A stretch of 40,938 nt of DNA from Rubrivivax sp. (GCA_022842825.1 JALHOU010000003.1:1-40938); one strand, 5' to 3'. Counted from the first letter of the stretch, positions 16,746 to 24,606 are shown. Numbers and translations: made by a program. The notes: a model not told the origin generated them from the letters alone.

Positions 16746-17558
16746 GTGGTGGAGCCGGCGGCGACGCCCCTCGTCAAGGCGCGCTTCGACCAGGTCAGCA
16801 AGCGCTTCGGCAGCGGGCCCGACTCGGTGCTCGCGCTGGAGCCGATCTCGATGGACATCGTCGAGAACGGCTTCGTCTGCCTCGTCGGGCCCTCCGGCTG
16901 CGGCAAGAGCACGCTGCTGAACATCCTGGCCGGGTTCGAGACGGCCACCAGCGGCCGCGCGCTCATGGACGAGCAGCCCGTGAGCGGCCCCGACCCGCGC
17001 CGCGGCGTGGTGTTCCAGCAGGGCGCGTTGTTCACCTGGATGAGCGTGCTCGACAACGTGGCCTTCGGCCCGCTGGCCACGGGCAAGCCGGCCGCCGAGG
17101 CGGCGCGCATCGCCATGCACTTTCTCGAGATGGTCGGCCTGGCCTCCTTCGCGCGCCGTTATCCGTACGAGCTCTCGGGCGGCATGCAGCAGCGCGTGGG
17201 CATCGCGCGGGCGCTCGCCAACGACCCGCAGATCCTGCTCATGGACGAGCCCTTCGCGGCGCTCGATGCGCAGACGCGCGAGTTGCTGCAGGAGGAGATC
17301 AAGCGCATCTGGCAGGACACGCGAAAGACGGTGCTGTGGATCACCCACAGCATCGAGGAGGCGCTGTTCCTGGCCACCGACATCGTGGTCATGACGGCGC
17401 GGCCGGGGCGCATCAAGGCGCGGCTGCGGCCGCAGTTTGCGCTCAGCCGCGACCCGGCCGTGGTGGCCAGTGCCGAGTTCGTGCGCATGAAGGCCGAGAT
17501 CTTCGGCATGCTGCGCGAGGAGGCGCTGGCCGCGCAGGAGCAGGAGGCACCACGATGA
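16746..17558 (+). CDS. ABC transporter ATP-binding protein, taurine/nitrate type
   Basis: The 270-residue ATPase has Walker A GPSGCGKST, Q-loop VFQQGALFTWMSVLDNV, signature LSGGMQQRVGIARAL, Walker B ILLMDEPFAALD and H-loop WITHSIEEALFLATDIVVM, all intact. This is the TauB/SsuB/NrtD branch. Translation starts at GTG 16746 (or GTG 16749). Its stop overlaps the ATG of a 10-codon mini-ORF that in turn overlaps the permease start. Confidence 0.94.
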   Translation: MVEPAATPLVKARFDQVSKRFGSGPDSVLALEPISMDIVENGFVCLVGPSGCGKSTLLNILAGFETATSGRALMDEQPVSGPDPRRGVVFQQGALFTWMSVLDNVAFGPLATGKPAAEAARIAMHFLEMVGLASFARRYPYELSGGMQQRVGIARALANDPQILLMDEPFAALDAQTRELLQEEIKRIWQDTRKTVLWITHSIEEALFLATDIVVMTARPGRIKARLRPQFALSRDPAVVASAEFVRMKAEIFGMLREEALAAQEQEAPR

Positions 17559-17587
17559 CCGCGTTTGCGGCGAGGCGGCGGCGATGA
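17555..17587 (+). CDS. Ten-codon arginine-rich mini-cistron between ABC ATPase and permease
   Basis: ATG 17555 overlaps the ATPase stop as ATGA. The frame reads MTAFAARRRR and stops at 17585-17587, and that stop overlaps the permease ATG at 17584, again as ATGA. The last four sense codons are AGG CGG CGG CGA. Whether it is translated is unknown; the double overlap would suit a re-initiation relay. No database family can be assigned to so short a peptide. Confidence 0.4.
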   Translation: MTAFAARRRR

Positions 17588-18387
17588 GCGTGCACGGCAC
17601 CACGAAGCCTGGCCGCTCGCGCTGGATCAACCTCGGCTCGTTCGTCTCTCTGCTGCTGCTGTGGACGCTCGTCACCACGCCGCTGGGCGACAAGCCGCTC
17701 GTGGCGCCGCTCTTCCTGCCCTCGCCGATGTCGGTGTGGAACACGTTCCTCAACCTGATCCAGAACGGCTACCAGGGCAAGAGCCTGTGGTACCACCTGG
17801 GCATCAGCCTGTTCCGCTTCGGCCTCGCGTTCACGCTGACGGTGCTGGTGGCGGTGCCGCTCGGCCTGTGGATGGGCATGAACGAGACGGTGAAGGCGGT
17901 GCTCGACCCGCCCATCGAGATCAGCCGCCCGATGCCCAAGCTCGCGCTGTTGCCGCTGCTCATCATCTGGTTCGGCATCGGCGAGGTGGCCAAGGTGGTG
18001 ATCATCGTGCTGGCGCTGTTCCCCATCCTCTCCATCAGCGCCATGCAGGCGGTGCGCGGCGTGGGCCGGCGCAAGGTGCAGGCGGCGATGGCGCTGGGCG
18101 CTTCGCGCGGCATGATCTTCCGCCGCGTCATCTTCCCGGCCAGCCTGCCGGGCATCTTCACGAGCATCCGCGTCAGCATCGGCCTGGGCGTGACGATGCT
18201 GGTCGGCGCCGAGATGATCGCCACCAGCGCGGGCATCGCCTTCATGGCCATGTCGGCCTCCGACTTCCTGCTGACCAACGTGGTGATCGTGGGCGCGCTG
18301 ATCATGGCCACGCTTGGGTACACGCTGGACCTGTGCGCACGCGCGCTCGAGAACCGCATCGTCCACTGGGGCGGAAAGGAAGGCTGA
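17584..18387 (+). CDS. ABC transporter permease, taurine/nitrate type
   Basis: The 267-residue permease has about six membrane helices and the BPD_transp_1 EAA-type loop (VQAAMALGASRGMIFRRVIFPASLPGIFTSIRVSIGLG). Length and layout match TauC/SsuC. It begins 25 nt after the ATPase stop and ends 1 nt before the second PLP gene. With the proteins at 15695 and 16746 it forms a complete importer. Confidence 0.93.
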   Translation: MSVHGTTKPGRSRWINLGSFVSLLLLWTLVTTPLGDKPLVAPLFLPSPMSVWNTFLNLIQNGYQGKSLWYHLGISLFRFGLAFTLTVLVAVPLGLWMGMNETVKAVLDPPIEISRPMPKLALLPLLIIWFGIGEVAKVVIIVLALFPILSISAMQAVRGVGRRKVQAAMALGASRGMIFRRVIFPASLPGIFTSIRVSIGLGVTMLVGAEMIATSAGIAFMAMSASDFLLTNVVIVGALIMATLGYTLDLCARALENRIVHWGGKEG

Positions 18388-18388
18388 G

Positions 18389-19624
18389 ATGACGACGTTG
18401 CCGCCATCGGGCATACCCTGGCCCGAACTGAAGGCGCAGTTGCAGGAGGCGGGCCGGAACGACGTCGACTGGCGCAACGGCCGCGTGCCGATGTTCATCC
18501 ACTACGCCGGCGAAGACGTGCTCGAGGTGGCCAAGCAGGCCTACCTGATGTACTTCTCCGAGAACGGCCTGGGGCTGCGCGCTTTCAAGAGCCTGGCCAC
18601 CTTCGAGTCCGAAGTGGTGGCGATGGGCCTGGGGCTGCTGCACGGCGACGCCGGCACGCGCGGCGCCATGACCACGGGCGGCACCGAGAGCATCTTCCTG
18701 GCGGTGAAGGCGGCGCGCGACATCATGCTCAAGCGGCGGCCCGGCATCGGGCGGCCGCAGATGGTGCTGGCCGCCAGTGCCCACCCGGCCTTCGACAAGG
18801 CCGCGCACTTCATGGGCTTGCAGACGGTGCGCACGCCCCTGCAGGCTGACTTCCGCGCCGACCCGGCCGCCATGGCCGCGGCCATCACGCCCGACACGGT
18901 GATGCTGGTCGGCTCCGTGCCGGCTTTCCCGCACGGCGTCGTCGACCCCATCGGCGACATCGCCGCCATCGCCGCGCAGCGCGGGCTGTGGATGCACGTG
19001 GACGCGTGCGTGGGCGGCTACTTCGCGCCGTTTGCCCACAAGCTCGGCGTGCCGATTCCCCACTGGGACTTTGCGGTGCCCGGTGTCACGTCGATCTCCG
19101 CCGACCTGCACAAGTACGGTTACGCGGCCAAGGGCGCCTCGACGCTGTTCTTCCGCGACGCCGAGAGCTTCGCGGGGATGGGCTGGAGTTTCGACAACTG
19201 GCCGCGCGGCCAGTACTTCACGCACACGTTGGTAGGCACGCGCGCGGGCGGCGCCATCGCCGCGGCCTGGGCGGTGATGAAGTACCTGGGCGAAGATGGC
19301 TACCTGCGCATCACCGAGCGTGTGCTGGCCACGCGGCGGGCCATCCAGGACGGGGCCGCCGCGCTGGGCCTGCCCGCGCTGGGCGACCCGCAGCTGTGCA
19401 TCCTGGCCTACGGGTCACCCGAGCACGACATCGCCGCCATCGGCGCCGGGTTGAACGCGCGCGGCTGGGTGGCGGGCTTCACCAAGGAGCCGGCCGGCAT
19501 CCACCACATGCTGAACCTGACGCACGAGCCGGTGGTCGAGCGCTACCTGTCGGACCTGTCGGACGCCATGAACGACGTGCGAAAGGCAGGCCTCAAGCCG
19601 CAGGCCGTGCAGGCGCGGTACTGA
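18389..19624 (+). CDS. PLP-dependent lyase/decarboxylase, sphingosine-1-phosphate-lyase-like (copy 2)
   Basis: The 411-residue paralogue of the 7633-8889 enzyme has the same landmarks: MTTGGTES (95-101), SAHPAFDKAAHFMG, MHVDAC (Asp about 205) and SADLHKYGY (PLP Lys about 242) followed by AAKGAST. Conservation with copy 1 is high around the cofactor and lower in the C-terminal third (GWSFDNWPRGQYFTHT versus FEFDGWPRGRYASPT). The two copies therefore probably share chemistry but differ in substrate or form a heteromer. ATG 18389 lies 1 nt after the permease stop. It is the last gene of the operon. Confidence 0.88.
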   Translation: MTTLPPSGIPWPELKAQLQEAGRNDVDWRNGRVPMFIHYAGEDVLEVAKQAYLMYFSENGLGLRAFKSLATFESEVVAMGLGLLHGDAGTRGAMTTGGTESIFLAVKAARDIMLKRRPGIGRPQMVLAASAHPAFDKAAHFMGLQTVRTPLQADFRADPAAMAAAITPDTVMLVGSVPAFPHGVVDPIGDIAAIAAQRGLWMHVDACVGGYFAPFAHKLGVPIPHWDFAVPGVTSISADLHKYGYAAKGASTLFFRDAESFAGMGWSFDNWPRGQYFTHTLVGTRAGGAIAAAWAVMKYLGEDGYLRITERVLATRRAIQDGAAALGLPALGDPQLCILAYGSPEHDIAAIGAGLNARGWVAGFTKEPAGIHHMLNLTHEPVVERYLSDLSDAMNDVRKAGLKPQAVQARY

Positions 19625-20274
19625 AAGGACGGCCTTCACCGTTCGCGCCACGCGCGTCGAGGCGGCGCCGGGCGGCGGCAGGTCGGCGTGCAGCGCGTGG
19701 GGGGTGTGTGTGGCGTGCCGCGCCACGGCGATACCCGAACTCAGCCGGCGGCCGGAAGGGCCCCGAGGCGAAAGCTCGAGACGACGATGCCGCGCGAGGT
19801 GTCTTCGTGAAAACTGCAGGCGCCCGCCTCGTCCTGCGCGGCGCCGCTTCGTGCGAGGCCCGCGTACGAGGCGCGCGCCTCCTCCATCCACGGCCAGGGG
19901 CCGCCGCCGTGCGAGATGAAGTAGGCGGGCAGGCGCATGGAACGGTCTCCAGGATGCCGGATCGGCAGGATGGGCGGGATGAGCCCTTGCCAGTGTCGCA
20001 CCGGGCGGCCGGGTATCAAGGCGCTGCAGGCGCGCCGAGGAAGGCGGCCAAGCGGCCAGGCGGCCGAGCGCAAGCGGCTCATCGACCACCGGGCGCGCGA
20101 GGTGGAAGCGCTGCCGAAGTGGGCCCGCGCACGCGGCCCGCCGTCGGTCTCTGCCGGCTCGTTGATTCGACGCAACGACCTTGCCGCGGGCGTGGGAAGA
20201 ATGACTTCTGGCGCTTAAGGCTTGAAGGGGCCGCGGCGCAAAGGTTGTTCCACTCCTCCGTGAAAGGTGAATCC
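19625..20274. other. Low-coding interval between the large operon and the secreted cupin
   Basis: This 650-bp interval contains the dioxygenase remnant at 19741-19938. The rest (19625-19740 and 19939-20274) has several short open frames on both strands, but none shows a recognisable domain, a good ribosome site or a convincing composition. It looks like decayed sequence left by gene loss. Confidence 0.5.
19741..19938 (-). pseudogene. Remnant of a class III extradiol dioxygenase (DODA/LigB-like), internally deleted
   Basis: From ATG 19938 the minus strand reads MRLPAYFISHGGGPWPWM, the characteristic N-terminus of the class III ring-cleavage / DOPA-dioxygenase family, including a metal-ligand His. 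A good GGAG lies 8 nt upstream. After about 30 residues the family sequence breaks off, and the frame ends after only 65 residues in place of about 260. The end (FHEDTSRGIVVSSFRLG) resembles the usual C-terminal tail of the family, so an in-frame internal deletion joining head to tail is likely. The central catalytic region is absent and no activity is expected. Confidence 0.65.
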
Positions 20275-20730
20275 ATGTCCCGATCGCAATGGCGTCGTTT
20301 GGGCGGCTTGGCCCTGGCCGTCACGCTTGCCTCGGCCGCGCCGCTGCCGGCCCTGGCGCAGACGCCCGGTACCGCATCGACCGCCGTGCCCACGCCGGGC
20401 TTTGCCTCGAAGCAGGTGCTCGTGGCGCCCATCACCGGTGTCGAAGGCAAGCAGGTGGTGCTGGTGTCGGTTTCGCTTGCGCCGGGTGCCTCCTCGCCGG
20501 CCCACACGCACCCGGGTGACTGCTACGGCAGCGTGCTGGAAGGGGTGATCGAGTTGCGCGTGCAGGGCCAGGAGCCGCGGCGGATCTCCGCCGGGGAGTC
20601 GTACGCAACGCTGGGCAACGTGCCGCACCAGTTCACGAACGTGGGCGAAGCGCCGGTTCGGCTGCTCAACACCCTGGTCGTCGAGAAGGGGAGGCCGGCC
20701 ACCCAGCCGGCCTCGGCTCCAACCCGGTGA
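20275..20730 (+). CDS. Exported cupin-domain protein
   Basis: The 151-residue product begins with a clear signal peptide (MSRSQWRR, a hydrophobic core, PALAQ, cleavage near residue 29), followed by one cupin domain. Motif 1 is AHTHPGDCYGSVLEG (His, His, Glu ligands) and motif 2 is YATLGNVPHQFTNVG (His). It probably lies in the periplasm and binds a metal; the function is unknown. AAAGGTGA about 5 nt upstream supports ATG 20275; the longer in-frame extension overlaps the previous gene and is not family-like. It stands alone between the large operon and the convergent SDR gene. Confidence 0.82.
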   Translation: MSRSQWRRLGGLALAVTLASAAPLPALAQTPGTASTAVPTPGFASKQVLVAPITGVEGKQVVLVSVSLAPGASSPAHTHPGDCYGSVLEGVIELRVQGQEPRRISAGESYATLGNVPHQFTNVGEAPVRLLNTLVVEKGRPATQPASAPTR

Positions 20731-20751
20731 GCCCTCGCTGCGGGTCAGTGC

Positions 20752-20787
20752 GGCCCGGCGCCCGGTGGCTCTCGTCCGGCGCCGGCC
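20752..20787. terminator. Hairpin between convergent cupin and SDR genes
   Basis: GGCCCGGCGCC (20752-20762) can pair with GGCGCCGGCC (20778-20787) as a 10-bp stem with one bulged C and a 15-nt loop. It fills most of the 61-bp gap between convergent stops. There is no T-tract, so it may only help Rho-dependent termination in both directions. Confidence 0.4.
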
Positions 20788-20791
20788 TCGC

Positions 20792-21568
20792 TCACCCCAG
20801 CATGTTCGTATCGCCGCACACCGACAGTGATTGCCCGGAAATCGTGGCGCCGCGCGGGCTGGCCGCGAAGAGCACGAGGTCGGCCAGTTGCTCGGCCGTC
20901 ACGTACTCCTTGATCGAGGTGTAGCTGAAGGCCAGGCGCTCCATCTCCTCGAACGAGATGCCGCGCGCCGCGGCCTTGGCGGTGAGCACGCGTTGCTGCC
21001 GATCGCCCGCCACGATGCCGGGCAGCAGCGCGTTGACGCGGATGCGGTCGGGTCCGAGCTCGACCGCCAGCGAGCGGGTGAGGCCGATGACGCCCCACTT
21101 GGCCGCGGCGTAGGGCGTGCGCAGCGCAAAGCCCAGCCGCCCGGCCAACGACGAGACGTTCATGATGCTGGCGTTGGGGCTGCGGCGCAGGTGCGGCACG
21201 GCCAGGCGCACGCAGTTGAACTGGCCGGTCAGGTCGATGGCGATGCAGCGGTCCCACTCGGCCGGGTCGATCTCCTCGACCTTGCCCGTGGGGCCGGCGA
21301 TGCCGGCGTTGTTGACCAGGCAGTCGAGCCCGCCGAGCGCGGCGAGCGCGCGCTCGAAGAGCGCCGCGACCTGGTCGCGCGCGGCCACGTCGGCCATGCA
21401 CTGGCCGATGCCGGGCTGCTCGGCCGCGAGCTTGGCCAGGGCCGCCGCATCGACGTCGCAGACGAAGACACGCGCACCCTCGCGCACGAAGGCCTCGGCG
21501 ATGGCGCGGCCGATGCCGGCGGCACCGGCGGTGACCAGCACGCGCTGGCCGGTGAGCGAGAGATCCAT
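20792..21568 (-). CDS. Short-chain dehydrogenase/reductase
   Basis: The 258-residue classical SDR has cofactor loop VTAGAAGIGRAIA, Asp in VCDVD favouring NAD, NNAG, Ser in MNVSSLAG and YAAAK (catalytic Tyr/Lys). The C-terminus lacks the common DGG and instead ends TISGQSLSVCGDTNMLG. ATG 21568 gives MDLSLTGQRVLVTAG, the normal family start. It lies 29 nt downstream of the GntR gene in the same direction, so both are probably one transcript. It may act in the same pathway as the dehydrogenase at 27194. Confidence 0.92.
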   Translation of the reverse strand: MDLSLTGQRVLVTAGAAGIGRAIAEAFVREGARVFVCDVDAAALAKLAAEQPGIGQCMADVAARDQVAALFERALAALGGLDCLVNNAGIAGPTGKVEEIDPAEWDRCIAIDLTGQFNCVRLAVPHLRRSPNASIMNVSSLAGRLGFALRTPYAAAKWGVIGLTRSLAVELGPDRIRVNALLPGIVAGDRQQRVLTAKAAARGISFEEMERLAFSYTSIKEYVTAEQLADLVLFAASPRGATISGQSLSVCGDTNMLG

Positions 21569-21597
21569 GGGGAAGCTGACTCCTGTGTGTTGGGGCC

Positions 21598-22302
21598 CTA
21601 GTTCGCAGGGGGTTCGCTGCCGAGGCCGGCGCGCAGCCGGGCTTCGATGTGCTTCGCGGCGCCCTCGATGTCGGCCTCGAGGCCGGCGCGGGCGTGGGAT
21701 GCATTCTTCGCCGCGATGCCGCCCACCATGCGCGCATGGCAGCGCACGGACTTGGCCATGCGCACCGGGCCCGAACCGTCGCGCAGGTCGAGGTTGATGA
21801 GCGGCCCGATGCGCAGCCACAGGCCCTCGATCAGCGAGACCAGCGTCGGCAGGCCGGCGGCGCGGTAGACGGCGAAGTGCAGCGCGCGATTGGCGCGGAT
21901 GGCGGCGGCGACGTCGGGGCGCGTACTCTGCTGCTGGCGGGCGAAGGCGGCTTCGTGGGCACGCATCTCGGCCAGCTCGGCTTCGCTGCGCAACGTGGCC
22001 GCGCGATCGGCGGCGAAGCCCTCGAGTGCGAGGCGGATGGTGGTGAGCTCGATGAAGCGTTCGACATCGAGCACCGGCACGCGCACGGCGCGGTTGGGCA
22101 GCACCTCGAAGGCCTGGTCGGCCACCAGCCGTGCCACCGCCTCGCGCACCGGCTGCACCGAGACGCCGACCTGGGCCGCCACCGTGCGCAAAGAGAGCTT
22201 CTCGCCCGGCACCAGCGCGCCGCTGATGAGGCGCTCGCGCAGTTCGGCGTGCACATGGCGTCCGAGCGTGGGTGCGGGCGGGGCGTGCGGGGCAGAACGC
22301 AT
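21598..22302 (-). CDS. GntR-family regulator, FadR/FCD subfamily
   Basis: The 234-residue protein has an N-terminal winged HTH (about residues 12-75, including LRERLISGALVPGEKLSLRTVAAQVGVSVQPVREAVARL) and an all-helical FCD effector domain (about 85-215) with Asp/His positions that in this family bind a metal and a carboxylate ligand. It diverges from the Liv-type transporter operon, with a perfect palindrome between them, and is probably a repressor released by the imported acid or its product. Confidence 0.93.
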   Translation of the reverse strand: MRSAPHAPPAPTLGRHVHAELRERLISGALVPGEKLSLRTVAAQVGVSVQPVREAVARLVADQAFEVLPNRAVRVPVLDVERFIELTTIRLALEGFAADRAATLRSEAELAEMRAHEAAFARQQQSTRPDVAAAIRANRALHFAVYRAAGLPTLVSLIEGLWLRIGPLINLDLRDGSGPVRMAKSVRCHARMVGGIAAKNASHARAGLEADIEGAAKHIEARLRAGLGSEPPAN

Positions 22303-22338
22303 GAAGCGAATGGATGGGTGCTACGGCAAAACCCTCGA

Positions 22339-22367
22339 TTGACCCGAGGCCGCCACGGACCTAAATT
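22339..22367 (+). promoter_or_regulatory. Sigma-70-type promoter of the Liv-type operon
   Basis: TTGACC (22339-22344) and TAAATT (22362-22367) have the ideal 17-bp spacing. The AT-rich -10 stands out in a very GC-rich region. Transcription should start near 22374, inside the palindrome at 22368-22383. Confidence 0.65.
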
Positions 22368-22383
22368 AACTGTGATCACAGTT
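22368..22383. promoter_or_regulatory. Probable GntR operator
   Basis: AACTGTGATCACAGTT is a perfect 16-bp palindrome immediately after the -10 box, over the predicted start of transcription. FCD-type GntR regulators bind short palindromes of this size in divergent promoters. Binding by the neighbouring GntR protein is inferred. The core TGTGATCACA also resembles a CRP half-site pair, so a CRP-like protein is the main alternative. Confidence 0.6.
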
Positions 22384-22402
22384 CGGGTCAAGGAGATTCA
22401 CC

Positions 22403-23674
22403 ATGACGCAATCCACCTCCGGCTCTTCCGGCTCTTCCGGTATCCGCCGCCGCCAGCTCGTGCAAGGCACGCTCGCCGGCGCCACCGCCACGTCGCTCGG
22501 CATTCCGGCGTTGAGCTGGGCGCAGGCCGAGGCCATCCGCGTGGGCCACCTCACACCGCGCACCGGCTTCCTCGGCCCCCTGGGCGAGTTCGCGGTGCAG
22601 GCCATGGACATGGCGGTGGCCGAGATCAACGCCGCCGGCGGCGTCATGGGTCGCAAGCTCGACCTGCTGAAGGAGGACTCGGTCAACCCGCAGACCGCCA
22701 GCACCAAGGCCGAGCGCATGATCGAGCGCGACAAGGTGGCGCTCATCATCGGCGAGATCAGCTCCGCCTCGGCCCTCACCATCAGCCAGGTGGCCGAGCG
22801 CACGAAGACGCTCTTCATCAACACCGGCGCCAACAGCGACGAGCTGCGCGGCAAGGGCTGCAAGCGCTACATGTTCCACATCGAGAGCCAGAACTCGATG
22901 TACGTGAAGACCTGCGGCCGCTCGCTGATGGCGCAGGGGCTGGTGAAGGACAAGAAGTGGTTCTCGCTCACGGCCGACTACGCCTTCGGCCACGACCTGC
23001 TGAAGGTGGCCAAGCGCTTCATGGGCGCCAATGGCGGCGCGTTTGCGGCCGACAAGCTGATGCCCACCGATGTCACCGACTTCTCGCCGATCCTGCTGGA
23101 GATCCGCAATGCCAGGCCCGACCTCGTGATCAGCAACCTGGCGGGCACGCAGATCGGCAACTTCCTCAAGCAGTACACCGAGTTCGGCCTCACCTTCCCG
23201 GTGGCCGGGTTCGGCTTCGACACCGCGATCGCCTGGGGTGCCGGCAAGGGCAACTTCCTCGGCACCTGGCCGCTGGTGTGGCACCACCTGCTCGACACGC
23301 CCGCGTCGAAGAAGTTCGTCGCCGACTTCACCGCGCGCTACAACCGCCCGCCCGAGAACCAGGCCTGGGGTGACTACAACGCCATGAAGCTGGTGGCGCA
23401 GGCGATGGCCGAGATCAAGAGCACCGATGCCACCAAGCTGGTGGAGCACTTCGAGAAGGGGGCCAAATTCCCGCTCATGAAGACGCGCGAGGGCTACTTC
23501 CGCAAGAGCGACCACCAGATGATGCACGAGATGTACACGGTGCGTGCCCTGCCTGCGGCGCAGCTGAAGAACAACTGGGACATCTTCACCTCCTCGGGCC
23601 CGGTGCCGGCCGCCAACGAGTCGCTCGAGGTGATTGCGTCGACGGCCGACGAGAACGAGTGCAAGTTCGCCTGA
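22403..23674 (+). CDS. Branched-chain-type (LivK/UrtA-like) ABC substrate-binding protein
   Basis: The 423-residue type I periplasmic binding protein has a Ser/Gly-rich N-terminus (a GSSGSSG repeat), twin arginines (IRRRQLVQ), a hydrophobic stretch and cleavage near SWA. Mature sequence IRVGHLTPRTGFLGPLGEFAVQAMDMAVAEINAAGGVMGRKLDLL is typical of the LivK group that binds amides, amino acids or aromatic acids. AGGAG 7 nt before ATG 22403 fixes the start. It is the first gene of the transporter/3-hydroxyacid operon. Confidence 0.93.
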   Translation: MTQSTSGSSGSSGIRRRQLVQGTLAGATATSLGIPALSWAQAEAIRVGHLTPRTGFLGPLGEFAVQAMDMAVAEINAAGGVMGRKLDLLKEDSVNPQTASTKAERMIERDKVALIIGEISSASALTISQVAERTKTLFINTGANSDELRGKGCKRYMFHIESQNSMYVKTCGRSLMAQGLVKDKKWFSLTADYAFGHDLLKVAKRFMGANGGAFAADKLMPTDVTDFSPILLEIRNARPDLVISNLAGTQIGNFLKQYTEFGLTFPVAGFGFDTAIAWGAGKGNFLGTWPLVWHHLLDTPASKKFVADFTARYNRPPENQAWGDYNAMKLVAQAMAEIKSTDATKLVEHFEKGAKFPLMKTREGYFRKSDHQMMHEMYTVRALPAAQLKNNWDIFTSSGPVPAANESLEVIASTADENECKFA

Positions 23675-23710
23675 CCTCCCGTCTGAGCTGACCGCGCGGG
23701 CGCTACCGGC

Positions 23711-24580
23711 GTGCTGCTCGCCCAGCATCTGCTCAACGGCCTGCTGGCCGGGGCCTATTACCTGCTGATCGCGCTGGGGCTCTCGCTCATCTTTGCGCTG
23801 GGCGGCGTGGTCAACCTGGCGCATGGCGCGTTCTACGCCATCGGCGCCTATATCGCGGTGAGCGTGGGGCAGGCCTATGGCTTCACGCTCGCGGCGTTCG
23901 TGTCGCCGGTGGCGGTGGGGCTGCTCGGGGTGGCGGTGGAGCGGCTGCTGCTGCGCCGCTTCTACAAGGCCGACCCGGCGCTGTCGCTGCTGCTGACCTT
24001 CGGCCTGGCGTTGGTCATCGAGCAGTTGCTGCGCATGATCTATGGCGCAGCGCCGATCTCCTGGAGCATTCCGCCGGAGCTGCGCGGGCAGGTGGTGGTG
24101 GGCGACTTCTTCTATCCGCGCTACCGGCTGCTCGTGCTGGTGGTGGCGATGGCGGCCGTGGCCGGGCTGTGGTTCCTGCTGCAGCGCACCGCGTTCGGGC
24201 GCGTCGTGCGCGCCGGCGTGCAGAACCCGGACATGGTGGGGGCGCTCGGGATCTCGCTCGAGCCCTACATGGCGGCGGTGGCCTTCCTCGGCATCGGCCT
24301 GGCCGCGGTGGCCGGGGTGATGCTGGCGCCCATCTTCACCGTGCACCCGGCGATGGGGGCCGAGATCATCACCGCGGCCTTCGTGGTGGTGGTCATCGGC
24401 GGCCTCGGTTCGTTCTGGGGCGTGGTCATCGCCGCGGCCATCGTCGGCGTCATGAAGGGGGTGGTGACGGCGGCAGGCTACCCGCAGTTCTCCGAAGCGG
24501 CGATCTACCTGCTGATGCTCGTCGTGCTGCTGGTGCGCCCGCGCGGGCTGCTCGGCGAGCGCATCCTGCGATTCGAATGA
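23711..24580 (+). CDS. Branched-chain-type ABC transporter permease (LivH-like)
   Basis: The 289-residue permease has about eight membrane helices and family segments LLAGAYYLLIALGLSLIFALGGVVNLAHGAFYAIGAY and VVVIGGLGSFWGVVIAAAIVGV. Translation starts at GTG 23711. It pairs with the permease part of the fused protein at 24649. A small hairpin overlaps its stop codon. Confidence 0.93.
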   Translation: MLLAQHLLNGLLAGAYYLLIALGLSLIFALGGVVNLAHGAFYAIGAYIAVSVGQAYGFTLAAFVSPVAVGLLGVAVERLLLRRFYKADPALSLLLTFGLALVIEQLLRMIYGAAPISWSIPPELRGQVVVGDFFYPRYRLLVLVVAMAAVAGLWFLLQRTAFGRVVRAGVQNPDMVGALGISLEPYMAAVAFLGIGLAAVAGVMLAPIFTVHPAMGAEIITAAFVVVVIGGLGSFWGVVIAAAIVGVMKGVVTAAGYPQFSEAAIYLLMLVVLLVRPRGLLGERILRFE

Positions 24581-24605
24581 AGGCGCCATGATGACGCGCG
24601 CCTTC
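24579..24605 (+). other. Intercistronic stem-loop after livH-like gene
   Basis: GAAGGCGC (24579-24586) pairs perfectly with GCGCCTTC (24598-24605) around an 11-nt loop that contains ATGATG. It begins inside the LivH stop codon. It may set the stoichiometry between LivH and the fused LivMGF protein or protect the upstream message; it has no T-tract. Confidence 0.4.
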
Positions 24606-24606
24606 T

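Noticed and set aside
19937-20218. Plus-strand open frame of 93 codons in the low-coding interval
   Set aside because: Arg/Gly-rich, no ribosome site and no domain; opposite the leader of the dioxygenase remnant.
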